From Pseudonocardia thermophila (GTDB lineage Bacteria; Actinomycetota; Actinomycetes; Mycobacteriales; Pseudonocardiaceae): a stretch of 64,000 bases of DNA. This document shows positions 52,633-61,676 of the stretch, in pieces; position 1 is the first letter of the stretch, and each line of letters starts with the position of its first letter. The stretch is taken from assembly GCF_900142365.1 (NCBI RefSeq), contig NZ_FRAP01000009.1:62001-126000 (forward strand), in the 5' to 3' direction. The position numbers and the translations under genes are program-made. The notes beneath the pieces were generated by a model. That model searched no databases. It worked only from the letters and a program-made list of their open reading frames with translations, and was not told the DNA's origin.

Positions 52633-53287
52633 CGTCGTCGCGGTCCGACCGGGCACCGGCCCGATCGGCCGCGTGCGCGCGCTTCTCCGACTCGGTGAGC
52701 ACGCGGACGCTGCCGAACGCGCCGGTCGCGTCCACCACGACGGTGGGGGCGTTCGCGGCGGACGGGCTGCACGCCTCCTCGCACACGCGGTTGCCGAACA
52801 GGACGGTGCCGGTGGTGCGCGCCCGTACGCCGTCGGGCACGACGACCTCGGCGTTGCCGAAGAGCATGCCGACCTCGACCCGCTGCTGGCCGGGCGGGAC
52901 GGAGACACTGAGGTTGCCGAAGATCGCGGCGCCGTCGTCCGCACCGAGGATGGTCACCGCCGCGTAGCCGAGCAGGGCGAGCACCGCGACGCTGCCGATC
53001 GCGTTGCCGATGCGGGCGAGCACGCCCTGCTGCCCCTCCGTGCGTTCGGGCTCGACCTTCACGGGTTCCTCCGACGCGCTGACGGGTTCGGGCGGCAGGT
53101 CCGCGGTGAGCTCGTCGAGTTCGGCCTGGGTGCGCGCGGCCCAGCAGCGCGCTGCTCGCTCGTCGTACTCGACGAGGGTGATCCGGCCCTCGGCTTGCGC
53201 CTTCTGGAGCCGAGCGTCGACGGCGCGTCGCTCGGCGTCGCCGATCCGGATCTCCGGCTTCCGCCCGCCCTCGGTCTCCTGCGCCAC
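52628..53287 (-). CDS. DUF1707 membrane protein with LiaF-like C-terminal region
   Basis: Encodes 219 residues. The N-terminal DUF1707 motif is IRIGDAERRAVDARLQKAQAEGRITLVEYDERAA, a short helical SHOCT-like unit. One membrane segment (IGSVAVLALLGYAAVTIL) follows, and a C-terminal beta-rich LiaF-like domain (AAIFGNLSVSVPPGQQRVEVGMLFGNAEVVVPDGV) with repeated FGN. Such proteins are linked to cell-envelope stress control in actinobacteria; no adjacent two-component system is present. GTG 53287 is the start. Confidence 0.82.
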   Translation of the reverse strand: MAQETEGGRKPEIRIGDAERRAVDARLQKAQAEGRITLVEYDERAARCWAARTQAELDELTADLPPEPVSASEEPVKVEPERTEGQQGVLARIGNAIGSVAVLALLGYAAVTILGADDGAAIFGNLSVSVPPGQQRVEVGMLFGNAEVVVPDGVRARTTGTVLFGNRVCEEACSPSAANAPTVVVDATGAFGSVRVLTESEKRAHAADRAGARSDRDDD

Positions 53288-53323
53288 GCGACCATGGTGG
53301 CACGGTCCGTCGCGGCCGGGACG

Positions 53324-53836
53324 TCAGCCGTCGCGGTAGGCGGGCGCCCGGGTCCCGGTGGTCCGCAAACGCGATGCGAGCAGCGGCAGCGTGCGCGGTT
53401 CCACGAGCGTGGAGAGCACGATGACGCTGGTGGAGCGGACGACGGAGCGGGCCCTGGTGAGCTCCACGAGGGTGGCCTGCAGGTCGCTGTGCGACACCGC
53501 CGCGATCTTGCACAGCACGTCGCCGGAACCCGTGGTGGCGTACGCCTCCAGCACCCCGGGCACGGCGGCGAGATCGGCTGCCACGTCGTCGAGGGAGCCC
53601 TGCGCGATCTCCAGCGTGACGAACGCCTGCACCGGGTAACCGGCCTGGGCGAGATCGATGTCCGGTCCGTAGCCGGTGACGATGCCCCGCTGCTCCAGTC
53701 GCTGCAGCCGAGCCGCGATGGTGGCCCGGGCGACGTGCAGGATCCGCGACAGCTCGAGCACCCCGACCCTGGGGTTCTCCTTGAGCGCGGTCAACAGGGC
53801 GAGATCGAGTGCGTCGACCGCGGGATCTACGGACAT
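53324..53836 (-). CDS. Lrp/AsnC-family transcriptional regulator
   Basis: Encodes 170 residues. The N-terminal HTH is LDLALLTALKENPRVGVLELSRILHVARATIAARLQRLEQRGIVTGY, followed by a RAM ligand domain (QAFVTLEIAQGSLDDVAADLAAVPGVLEAYATTGSGDVLCKI). It probably binds an amino acid or related ligand. ATG 53836 was chosen over a longer frame reaching into the divergent region. It is divergent from the molybdoenzyme gene, which may be its target. Confidence 0.88.
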   Translation of the reverse strand: MSVDPAVDALDLALLTALKENPRVGVLELSRILHVARATIAARLQRLEQRGIVTGYGPDIDLAQAGYPVQAFVTLEIAQGSLDDVAADLAAVPGVLEAYATTGSGDVLCKIAAVSHSDLQATLVELTRARSVVRSTSVIVLSTLVEPRTLPLLASRLRTTGTRAPAYRDG

Positions 53837-53961
53837 CGAACGGATTCTAGGGGCGCGGACACGCCGTCCGGGGCGGTCGAATCGCCCAGTCGCAGTCCCG
53901 CGCCCCGAGCCGATCGTCACGGTGCACCCGCACCCGCCGCGCGGTGGGCGAGGATGGTGCT

Positions 53962-56244
53962 GTGACCGGCGCCGCGTTCGTCCCGAGCAGCACCCACTGG
54001 GGCACGTTCCTCGCCCGCGACACGGAATCGGGCGTGCAGGTGCGGCCGCACCCCGCCGACCCGGCTCCCTCTCCCCTTCTGCACAACATCCCGGCGATGC
54101 GCGACCCGGCCGTGCGGATCGCCCGCCCGGCCGTCCGCGCGGGCTGGCTGCGGAACGGGCCGGGCCCGTCGGACGCCCGCGGCCGCGAACCGTTCGTCGA
54201 GGTGGAGTGGCCGGAGCTGATCGAGCTGCTGGCCGGCGAGCTGCGCCGGGTCTACGCCGAGCGCGGCCCGCAGGGCGTGTTCGGCGGCTCGTACGGCTGG
54301 GCCAGCGCGGGACGCTTCCACCACGCTCAGAGCCAGGTGCACCGGTTCCTCAACTGCCTCGGCGGTTTCGTCCGCTCCGTGCACAACTACAGCTTCGGCG
54401 CCTCCGCGGTGATCATGCCGCACGTGGTGGGCCCCGACGTCCCGGTCACCGCGGGCCTCACCGACTGGCCGGTCATCGTCGAGCACACCGAACTGATCGT
54501 CGCGTTCGGCGGGATCCCGCGGAAGAACACCTTCGTCGCGTCGGGCGGGATCACCGAGCACGCCGTGCCCGGGCACCTCCGGGCGCTCGACGCGGCCGGG
54601 GTCGAGGTGATCGCGATCAGCCCGCTGCACGAGGACACCCCCGACATCCGCGGCGCCCGCTGGCTGCCGGTGCGCCCGGCCTCGGACGTCGCGCTGATGC
54701 TGGCGCTGATGCACGTGCTGTTCGCCGAGGGGCTCGCCGATCGCGGGTTCCTGCAGCGGTACTGCACCGGCGCCGACGTGCTGGAGGCCTACGTCGCCAC
54801 CACCCCACCGGAGTGGGCGGAGCCGCTGTGCGAGGTTGCGGCGGACGAGATCCGCGCACTGGCCCGGCGCATGGCGGCCCGGCGCACGTTGGTCACGGTG
54901 ACCTGGTCGCTGCAGCGCACGGAGCACGGCGAGCAGGTGCCGTGGGCCGGGCTGGCGCTCGCCGCGGTCCTGGGCAGGATCGGGCTGCCCGGGCAGGGCT
55001 TCGGGCACGGCTACGGCTCGATGGGCGACGTCGGCATCCGCGGCGCCGGCACCCGCATGCCCCGGGTGCCGCAGGGCCAGAACCCCGTCGCGGAGTGCAT
55101 CCCGGTCGCGCGGGTCGCCGACATGCTGCTGCACCCCGGTGAGCCGTTCCGCTTCGACGGGCGCACGCTGACCTACCCGGACATCGCACTGGTGTACTGG
55201 GCGGGCGGCAACCCGTTCCACCACCACCAGGACCTCAACCGGCTGCGGCGGGCGCTGGGCCGGGCGGAGACCGTGGTGGTGCACGAGCCGTTCTGGACGC
55301 CGATGGCCAAGCACGCCGACATCGTCGTGCCGGTGACCACCCCGCTGGAGCGCACCGACATCGGCGCCGCCTCCACCGACCGGCACATCGTGCCCATGCA
55401 CCCGATCACCGCCCCGTACGGCGAGGCGCGCGACGACTTCGAGGTCTTCGCCGACCTCGCTCGGGTGCTCGGCGTCGAGGAGGAGTTCACCGAGGGCCGG
55501 ACCGCCCGCGAGTGGCTCGTCCACCTCTACACCGGCTGGGCCGACACGACACGGCGCAAGCTGGGGATCGACCTGCCCGACGCCGAGGAGTTCTTCGCCG
55601 GTGACGTGATCGCCCTGCCGGCGCAGCCCGCCGACCGGGCCTTCCTCGTCGCGTTCCGCGCCGATCCCGACGGCCGCCCGCTGCGCACACCGAGCGGGCG
55701 GATCGAGCTGTACTCGGAGCGGATCGCCGGGTTCGGCGACGCCGACTGCCCCGGCCATCCGACGTGGATCGAGCCCGAGGAGTGGCTCGGTTCCCCCTTG
55801 GCGCAGCGGTATCCGCTGCACCTGATCGCCCACCAGCCGCGCGGGCAGCTGCACAGCCAGCTGGACTTCGGCCCGCAGAGCGCCCGCACGAAGGTCGCCG
55901 GGCGCGCCGCGATCACCCTGCACCCGCAGGACGCGGCCGTCCGCGGCATCTCCGACGGCGACGTCGTGCGGGTGTTCAACGACCGCGGCGCCTGCCTCGC
56001 CGGGGCCCGCATCTCCGACGGTGTCCGCCGCGGCGTGGTCGTGCTGCCCACCGGGGCGTGGTACGACCCGCTGCCCGACGGCACGTGCGCGAACGGCAAC
56101 CCGAACGTGCTCACCCGCGACCGCGGCACGTCGTCGCTGGGCCAGGGCTGCACGGGCCAGCACGCGCTGGTGGAGGTGGAGCGCTACCCGGGTACCCCGC
56201 CGCCGGTGCGGGCGTACGGCCCGCCGGAGTTCACCTCTCGCTAG
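53962..56244 (+). CDS. Molybdopterin oxidoreductase, DMSO/TMAO/biotin-sulfoxide reductase type
   Basis: Encodes 760 residues. It lacks an N-terminal Fe-S cluster motif and Tat signal. HNYSFGASAVIMPHV places the molybdenum-ligand Ser144 as in DMSO reductase. Other markers are QGVFGGSYGWASAGRFHHAQ, VYWAGGNPFHHHQDLNRL and HEPFWTPMAKHADIVVP, and the C-terminal MGD-binding domain (TLHPQDAAVRGISDGDVVRVFN). The absence of export signal suggests a cytoplasmic enzyme like biotin/methionine sulfoxide reductase BisC. GTG 53962 is used; an earlier GTG adds six codons. Ends 14 bases into the convergent DUF2993 gene. Confidence 0.9.
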   Translation: MTGAAFVPSSTHWGTFLARDTESGVQVRPHPADPAPSPLLHNIPAMRDPAVRIARPAVRAGWLRNGPGPSDARGREPFVEVEWPELIELLAGELRRVYAERGPQGVFGGSYGWASAGRFHHAQSQVHRFLNCLGGFVRSVHNYSFGASAVIMPHVVGPDVPVTAGLTDWPVIVEHTELIVAFGGIPRKNTFVASGGITEHAVPGHLRALDAAGVEVIAISPLHEDTPDIRGARWLPVRPASDVALMLALMHVLFAEGLADRGFLQRYCTGADVLEAYVATTPPEWAEPLCEVAADEIRALARRMAARRTLVTVTWSLQRTEHGEQVPWAGLALAAVLGRIGLPGQGFGHGYGSMGDVGIRGAGTRMPRVPQGQNPVAECIPVARVADMLLHPGEPFRFDGRTLTYPDIALVYWAGGNPFHHHQDLNRLRRALGRAETVVVHEPFWTPMAKHADIVVPVTTPLERTDIGAASTDRHIVPMHPITAPYGEARDDFEVFADLARVLGVEEEFTEGRTAREWLVHLYTGWADTTRRKLGIDLPDAEEFFAGDVIALPAQPADRAFLVAFRADPDGRPLRTPSGRIELYSERIAGFGDADCPGHPTWIEPEEWLGSPLAQRYPLHLIAHQPRGQLHSQLDFGPQSARTKVAGRAAITLHPQDAAVRGISDGDVVRVFNDRGACLAGARISDGVRRGVVVLPTGAWYDPLPDGTCANGNPNVLTRDRGTSSLGQGCTGQHALVEVERYPGTPPPVRAYGPPEFTSR

Positions 56245-57022
56245 CCCGGCCGCAGGGCAGCACCAGCTCGGTCGCCCCCGCAGCCAGCGCCGCGGCCACG
56301 TCGCCGAGCGCCGACGCGGTGATCGGGGTGCTCCACCGGTCGAGCACGGCGGACACCCGCACCACCCCGACACCGGTGCGCACCCCGGTCAGCCGCACAC
56401 CCTGCGGCAGCCGGTCGATCGCGATCCGCCGCCGCATCACCCGCCCCGGCAGCGGGATGCGCAGGGCGAACACCCGCAGCGCCCGCGCTCCCACCGTCAC
56501 GGTCCGCGCGGTGCGGCGCAGCACCACCTCCAACCGGACGCGGTCGATGCGGCCGAGGTGCAGCGTCGCGATCCCGGCCGGGTCGACGGCGAGCCGCATC
56601 CGCCGGCGCATCGGCAGGTCCGCCGGATCGATCTCGACCTCGACGAGGACCGGCGTGGCGACCAGCTCGACGACCGGCAGCGCCGGCCGCAGCCGCGCGT
56701 CGCGGGCGGAGAGGACCACCCGGCGCAGCCGCGGGACGCCGGGGGACGTGACGTCGCGGGCGGCCAGCCGCACCTCGCCGAGGCGGCCCAGCTCGCCGCG
56801 CCGGTCGGGCCCCACGGTCAGCTCCTCGAGCACCCCGCGCACCCGCAGCGACCCGGCGGTGACCGTCGACTCCCGGCCGCGCAGCGTCGTCAGCGCCATG
56901 GCCGCCGTGGACCGCAGCAGCACCGCCAGCGGATCGATGCCCAGCGCCGCGCTCACGTCGCTGGCAATGGGCAGCCTGCCGGAGAACTCCTCCGGCCATC
57001 CTGGCAGCCAGCGACCGCTCAT
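56231..57022 (-). CDS. DUF2993 (LmeA-like) lipid-binding family protein
   Basis: Encodes 263 residues rich in beta strands with alternating Val/Leu/Arg: LRVRGVLEELTVGPDRRGELGRLGEVRLAARDV and PVLVEVEIDPADLPMRRRMRLAVDP. This layout fits DUF2993, whose mycobacterial member LmeA binds phospholipids and aids lipoarabinomannan elongation. No signal peptide is visible, unlike LmeA, so export is doubtful. ATG 57022 starts MSGRWLPGWPEEF. Its 3' end overlaps the molybdoenzyme gene by 14 bases. Confidence 0.78.
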   Translation of the reverse strand: MSGRWLPGWPEEFSGRLPIASDVSAALGIDPLAVLLRSTAAMALTTLRGRESTVTAGSLRVRGVLEELTVGPDRRGELGRLGEVRLAARDVTSPGVPRLRRVVLSARDARLRPALPVVELVATPVLVEVEIDPADLPMRRRMRLAVDPAGIATLHLGRIDRVRLEVVLRRTARTVTVGARALRVFALRIPLPGRVMRRRIAIDRLPQGVRLTGVRTGVGVVRVSAVLDRWSTPITASALGDVAAALAAGATELVLPCGRASER

Positions 57023-57124
57023 GACCGACCTCTCGTGAGCCGACGGCCCGCACGGTATCCCAGGCCGCGATCGCGGATGCGTCGATCCCTTGCCCCGGAC
57101 CCCCGGTTTCTCCACGATGACGCG

Positions 57125-58615
57125 ATGGGCCGTGACGTGGATCACCGCGAGTTCACTCGGGCGGACCGCCGCCGGTTCCGCGACAAGATCCGCCGCAGCC
57201 TCGACGCGCTCACCGTGATGCTGCGCGAGGCCAAGTTCGACTTCGAACGTCCGATGACCGGCCTGGAGATCGAGCTCAACCTCGTCGACGACGCCGGCGA
57301 ACCGGCCAACGTCAACGCCGAGGTGCTCGCCAGCATCGCCGACCCGGCGTTCCAGACCGAGATCGCCCAGTTCAACATCGAGATCAACGTGGCGCCGCGC
57401 GAGCTCGGCGGCCCGGCCTTCGCCGACCTGGAGGAGGAGGTGCGGGCGAGCCTGAACTCGGCGGACGAGCGGGCGCGCACTTCGGGCGGGCGGATGGTGA
57501 TGATCGGCGTGCTGCCCACGCTGATGCCGCGCCACGTGAAGATCGACTCGTTGTCGAAGAACCCCCGCTACGCGCTGCTCAACGAGCAGATCCTCGCGGC
57601 CCGCGGCGAGGACATGCACCTGTCGATCCGCGGGGTGGAATCGCTGTCCACCTACACCGACTCGATCACCCCCGAGGCGGCGTGCACCAGCGTGCAGCTG
57701 CACCTGCAGGTCAGTCCGGCGGAGTTCGCGTCGTACTGGAACGCCGCCCAGGCGATCGCCGGGGCCCAGCTCGCGGTCGGCGCGAACTCCCCGTTCCTGT
57801 TCGGGATGCAGCTGTGGCGCGAGACCCGCATCCCGCTGTTCGAGCAGGTCACCGACACCCGCTCCGAGGAGCTGAAGGAGCAGGGGGTGCGCCCGCGGGT
57901 GTGGTTCGGAGAGCGCTGGGTGACGTCGGTGTTCGATCTGTTCGAGGAGAACGCCCGCTACTTCCCCGCGCTGCTGCCGATCTGCGAGCCGGAGGACCCG
58001 ATCGAGCAGCTGGCCGCCGGCGAGATCCCGGAGATGGCCGAGCTGGCGCTGCACAACGGCACCATCTACCGCTGGAACCGGCCGATCTACGCCGTCGTCG
58101 GCAGCGGGGACGCGGCGACCCCGCACCTGCGCGTGGAGAACCGGGTGCTGCCGGCCGGTCCCACCGTCGTCGACGCGCTGGCCAACGCCGCGTTCTACTA
58201 CGGGCTCGTCCGCACCCTCGCGACGTCGACCCGCCCGGTGTGGACGCAGATGAGCTTCCACGCGGCGGAGGAGAACTTCCACGCGGGTGCCCGCGACGGC
58301 ATCGACGCGGAGCTGTACTGGCCGGGCGTCGGCCAGGTGCCGGCGACGGAGCTGGTGCTGCGGCGCCTGCTCCCCCTCGCGCACGAGGGCCTCGCCGCGT
58401 TCGGGGTGGCCGACGCCGATCGCGAACGCCTCCTCGGGATCATCGAGCAGCGCTGCCTCACCGGGATCAACGGCGCGGCGTGGCAGGTCCGCACCGTGCA
58501 GGCGCTGCAGGAGCGCGGGTTGGAGCGCGTCCCGGCCCTGCACGCGATGCTGGAGCGGTACGTGGAGCACATGCACGCCAACCAGCCGGTGCACACCTGG
58601 GAGCTACCGGCCTGA
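57125..58615 (+). CDS. Glutamate-cysteine ligase family (GCS2) carboxylate-amine ligase
   Basis: Encodes 496 residues. The ATP-grasp-like GCS2 fold is shown by GLEIELNLVDDAGEP with the first Glu metal ligands, QFNIEINVAPREL, TSVQLHLQVSP, and the C-terminal TQMSFHAAEENFHAGARDG. The family forms gamma-glutamyl amide bonds. Because mycothiol-producing actinobacteria often lack glutathione, the product may be a different gamma-glutamyl compound (inference). ATG 57125. No ergothioneine genes are adjacent. Confidence 0.85.
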   Translation: MGRDVDHREFTRADRRRFRDKIRRSLDALTVMLREAKFDFERPMTGLEIELNLVDDAGEPANVNAEVLASIADPAFQTEIAQFNIEINVAPRELGGPAFADLEEEVRASLNSADERARTSGGRMVMIGVLPTLMPRHVKIDSLSKNPRYALLNEQILAARGEDMHLSIRGVESLSTYTDSITPEAACTSVQLHLQVSPAEFASYWNAAQAIAGAQLAVGANSPFLFGMQLWRETRIPLFEQVTDTRSEELKEQGVRPRVWFGERWVTSVFDLFEENARYFPALLPICEPEDPIEQLAAGEIPEMAELALHNGTIYRWNRPIYAVVGSGDAATPHLRVENRVLPAGPTVVDALANAAFYYGLVRTLATSTRPVWTQMSFHAAEENFHAGARDGIDAELYWPGVGQVPATELVLRRLLPLAHEGLAAFGVADADRERLLGIIEQRCLTGINGAAWQVRTVQALQERGLERVPALHAMLERYVEHMHANQPVHTWELPA

Positions 58616-58726
58616 CGCCGCCGGCCGCCGGGTGATCCCGTACCCCGCGGCGCGGATCCTCCGATCCCGCCCGCACCGCGATCGCGGCTCAGCTCCCTCC
58701 GCCCCAGCTCGTCGACGGGGACGTGC

Positions 58727-59789
58727 ATGCGGCGAATCCGCGTCTCAGTGGCCTGCACAGCACTCGCGCCGGCTCTCACCAGCTGCGGCCCCGGCACCAG
58801 CGACACGGTCGTCGGCGGCCAGATCGCCGACAGCAGCGCAACGGCGACTGCCGGAGCCGTCCGCGCGGACCCGCTCAGCGTTCGACACCAGCAGGCCGAA
58901 GCGGCGTCTCCGTCCTGGCCGTGGATGCGGCGTCCGGCGAACCGGCCTGGTCCCTGCTCGTCGCCGTCTCGGACGCGCAGCTTGGTTCGCACACCGGCCC
59001 CGTGATCACGCGAGTGGTCGCGGCGTCGGAGGACGCGGCGATCGTGACCTACGACCACGGCACCGATCAGACGTCCACGACGGGCATCGACCCCGAGATC
59101 CGTAGGGTGCTGCGGCGGCGTGCCCGCTACCTCGCAGAAGCCGCGATCGACACCACGATCCCGGGGACCGGATCGACCATCGGCGGCGATCCGCTGATGG
59201 GTCCCGGCCACCGGCGGTGGCCATGATCGCCGGCGAAGAGCGCTGGACGGCCGCCGACCGATCGGCCAGCGTGTCGACCCTCCAAGCCCGCCCCAGCCTG
59301 TTCGTGCCGGCCCGAACCGACTACGGCAGCGGGCGGACGAGCTGCTCTTCCTCGAACCCGCGAACGGCGAAGCCCGGGCGGCGATGCACGGTCGCCGGGA
59401 CCTGTCGATCAGCCCTCGCAACCGGATTCCGTGCGCCTACGACGAACAATCGGTCATCGTCTGCAGCCGGACCGGACCAGGGGCGACGCTGGTCGCGCAC
59501 GACGGGTCCACCGGCGAGCAGCTGCGGAGCCTTCCCGATCCCGGCAACGACCGGATCGCCCGGAGGTTCGCGGCCTCTGGCACGGAGCACTCTGCGGGCG
59601 GACGAGCACCGGCCACGTCGTCCTCGTTGCCCGCACCGGAACGCGGATCGTTCGGTGGCTCCGGGCATCGCCCCGACCCGGGTCAGCTCCTTCGCCGGAA
59701 ACGCGCTCGACGACCAGGGCAAGCCCGCCGCACTCCCTGTCAAGGAATGGCCCGCGGTGGAAGCACGGTCCTCCGGGCCCGAGGTGTGA
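58727..59789 (+). pseudogene. Decayed beta-propeller (PQQ-like) lipoprotein gene
   Basis: Starts MRRIRVSVACTALAPALTSCGPG, a plausible lipoprotein signal with lipobox-like LTSC. Protein-like pieces then appear in changing frames: SVLAVDAASGEPAWSLLV and VVAASEDAAIVTYDHGTDQT (around 58910-59070), MAMIAGEERWTAADRSASVS (from 59217), CAYDEQSVIVCSRTG and TLVAHDGSTGEQLRSLPD (around 59430-59540), ending GKPAALPVKEWPAVEA before TGA 59787-59789. The blade-like D-x-x-TGE units suggest a PQQ/WD-type propeller. At least three or four frameshifts separate the pieces. Confidence 0.7.
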
Positions 59790-60078
59790 CGCTGCAGCGC
59801 CGAGGCGGACGCCGCTCGCTGTGCTCAGATCTCTGCGATGTCGATCTCTGCGATGTCGCTGTCGCGCATGTCGTGAGGCCGCCCTCCCAGCCCACGCCCC
59901 CAGCCGGCGCTGAAGAGGCTGTCCACGGCTTCGGGCGAGGGCCGCGCGCGGAAGCTACCGGCGCAGGGTGAGATCGCCCGGCCGCGCTCGCCGTTCGCAG
60001 CCCGAGCCGGCGCACGGCTGCGGCGAGGAGCGGCTCATCGACGGCCACGTGAACCGCCGACCGTCCGCCGTCCGCCGC
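59790..60078. other. Gene-free stretch with a 15-bp tandem repeat
   Basis: About 290 bases between the pseudogene and the PPA1309 gene. It contains a perfect tandem duplication of ATCTCTGCGATGTCG at 59829-59843 and 59844-59858. No gene is recognised; short frames on the minus strand look like shadows. Confidence 0.5.
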
Positions 60079-60567
60079 TCATGCCGGCGCGAACGTCTCG
60101 CGCAGCGCCCCCACGAGGTTCGGCGCGAGATCAGCCGCCTCGATCAGCTGCTCCTCCGCGTCCGAGCGCGGGTCGCGCAGGCGCAGCGCGCACGCGCTGG
60201 GCCCGTCGCGCAGGACCGCGGCGACGAGCCGGGCCTCCCGGTAGCCGGCCTCCCGGGTCGGCTCGCCGTCGGGATCGGCGTCCGGCGGGGCCAGCATGAT
60301 CTCCTGGACGACGGCGCAGCCGGCCACCTCGTCCGGCCACATGATCGACGCCAGTGCCGCCGCGAGGTCCGGCGAGGGCAACGCGTCCTGCGCGATGGGG
60401 GTGAACGCGGAGCGGGCGTCGAGGTGCGCGGCCAGGTGTGGCTGGGCCGCGAGCAGCGCCGCGGTGGGCACGACGGCGAACAGCTGCGCTGGGCGGTCCC
60501 AGCCGGCCTCGGCCGCGTGCTGCTCGACCTCGCGTACCAGCGCGGCCAGCTCGGACGAGTCGGTCAT
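60079..60567 (-). CDS. PPA1309 family protein
   Basis: Encodes 162 residues, with conserved-looking AEQHAAEAGWDRPAQLFAVVPTAALL-type start, LTPIAQDALPSPDLAAALASIMWPDEVAGCAVVQEI and a C-terminal PNLVGALRETFAP. This matches the small actinobacterial PPA1309 family, often near mcm/secretion genes and of unknown role. ATG 60567 (MTDSSELAALVREV) is a usual start. It is soluble, with no signal peptide. Confidence 0.8.
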   Translation of the reverse strand: MTDSSELAALVREVEQHAAEAGWDRPAQLFAVVPTAALLAAQPHLAAHLDARSAFTPIAQDALPSPDLAAALASIMWPDEVAGCAVVQEIMLAPPDADPDGEPTREAGYREARLVAAVLRDGPSACALRLRDPRSDAEEQLIEAADLAPNLVGALRETFAPA

Positions 60568-60684
60568 GCGGTCCCTCCGCTTCCTGCACCACAGCCCCGC
60601 CCGCGGACGTGGGGGAGGAACCGCTCGTGCTCGTGATCTCTCGCCCGAACCCTAGTGCCCACCCCCGCCGCGACGAACGCTCTC

Positions 60685-61665
60685 CTACGGACGGACCGCC
60701 AGCACCACCTTCCCCGGCCCGCTGCGCTCCGCGAGCCAGCGGTGCGCGGTGGCCGCCTCCGCCATGTCGAGCACCGTGTGGGTCAGTTCACCGAGCTCTC
60801 CCTTCGCCTGCCGGTCCAGGACCGCGGCCATCGCGTCCCGCACGAGTCCGGGGCGCAGGTGGGCGATGCCGCCGAGGCTGAACCCGGTCACGGTGGCGGA
60901 CGCGTGCCAGAGCCCGTCGGTGGAGACCTCGATGTCGTCGCCGCTGGCGTTCCCGACGACGACGTAGCGGCCGAACGGCGCGAGCCTGCCGATCAGTCTC
61001 CGGCGGAGATCTCCCCCGACCGGGTCGAAGACGACGTCGGGCGCGAGCGGGTCAGGTCCAGCCCCGTCCCCGGCGACCAGGACCTCGTCGCAGCCGTTCA
61101 CCGTCGCGAGCTCGGCCCGCTCCGGTGAGCCGACGATCCCGATCACGCGCGCGGCCCCGGATGCGCGGGCGATCCGCGCCGCCTGCCCGCCGACCCCGCC
61201 GGAGACCCCGAGCACCACCACGGTGTCGGACGGCGCGAGCCGCGCGACGTCGGTGAGCGCGATCCACGCCGTGACGCCGTTGGCCAGCAACGCGGCGGCG
61301 TCGGCGGGATCCATCTCGGCCGGCAGCGGAGTGACGAGGTCGGCGCGCGCCGCGACGACCTCGGCGTAGCCGCCGGCGCGGCCGCCGCGGAAGAAGTCGT
61401 TCAGCAGCGCGGCCACGCCTTGCCCCGGCTCCAGGCCGGTCACGTCCTCACCGATCTCCAGCACGTCACCGGCGACCTCGATCCCCGGCGTGAACGGAGG
61501 GGCCAGGAACCGGAAGTGCCCGCTGCGGAACAGGGTGTCGACGAAGCCGACCCCGGCGTAGCGCACCGCGATGGTGATCTCGCCGGGGCCCGGGCGAGGC
61601 TCCGCCTGCTCCTCGACGGCGAGGACCTCCGGCCCACCGAACCGGCTGACGACGACGGCTTTCAT
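60685..61665 (-). CDS. Zinc-independent medium-chain quinone oxidoreductase (MDR family)
   Basis: Encodes 326 residues. MKAVVVSRFGGPEVLAVEEQ is a typical quinone-reductase-like start, and the NADPH motif VLGVSGGVGGQAARIA follows. It lacks the usual catalytic-zinc cysteines. ATG 61665 is preceded by GAGGGGG. An upstream in-frame ATG at 61680 overlaps the cyclase stop as ATGA and would add five residues; coupling is likely either way. Third gene of a dapA-like/cyclase/MDR operon. Confidence 0.85.
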   Translation of the reverse strand: MKAVVVSRFGGPEVLAVEEQAEPRPGPGEITIAVRYAGVGFVDTLFRSGHFRFLAPPFTPGIEVAGDVLEIGEDVTGLEPGQGVAALLNDFFRGGRAGGYAEVVAARADLVTPLPAEMDPADAAALLANGVTAWIALTDVARLAPSDTVVVLGVSGGVGGQAARIARASGAARVIGIVGSPERAELATVNGCDEVLVAGDGAGPDPLAPDVVFDPVGGDLRRRLIGRLAPFGRYVVVGNASGDDIEVSTDGLWHASATVTGFSLGGIAHLRPGLVRDAMAAVLDRQAKGELGELTHTVLDMAEAATAHRWLAERSGPGKVVLAVRP

Positions 61666-61676
61666 CCCATTCCCCC

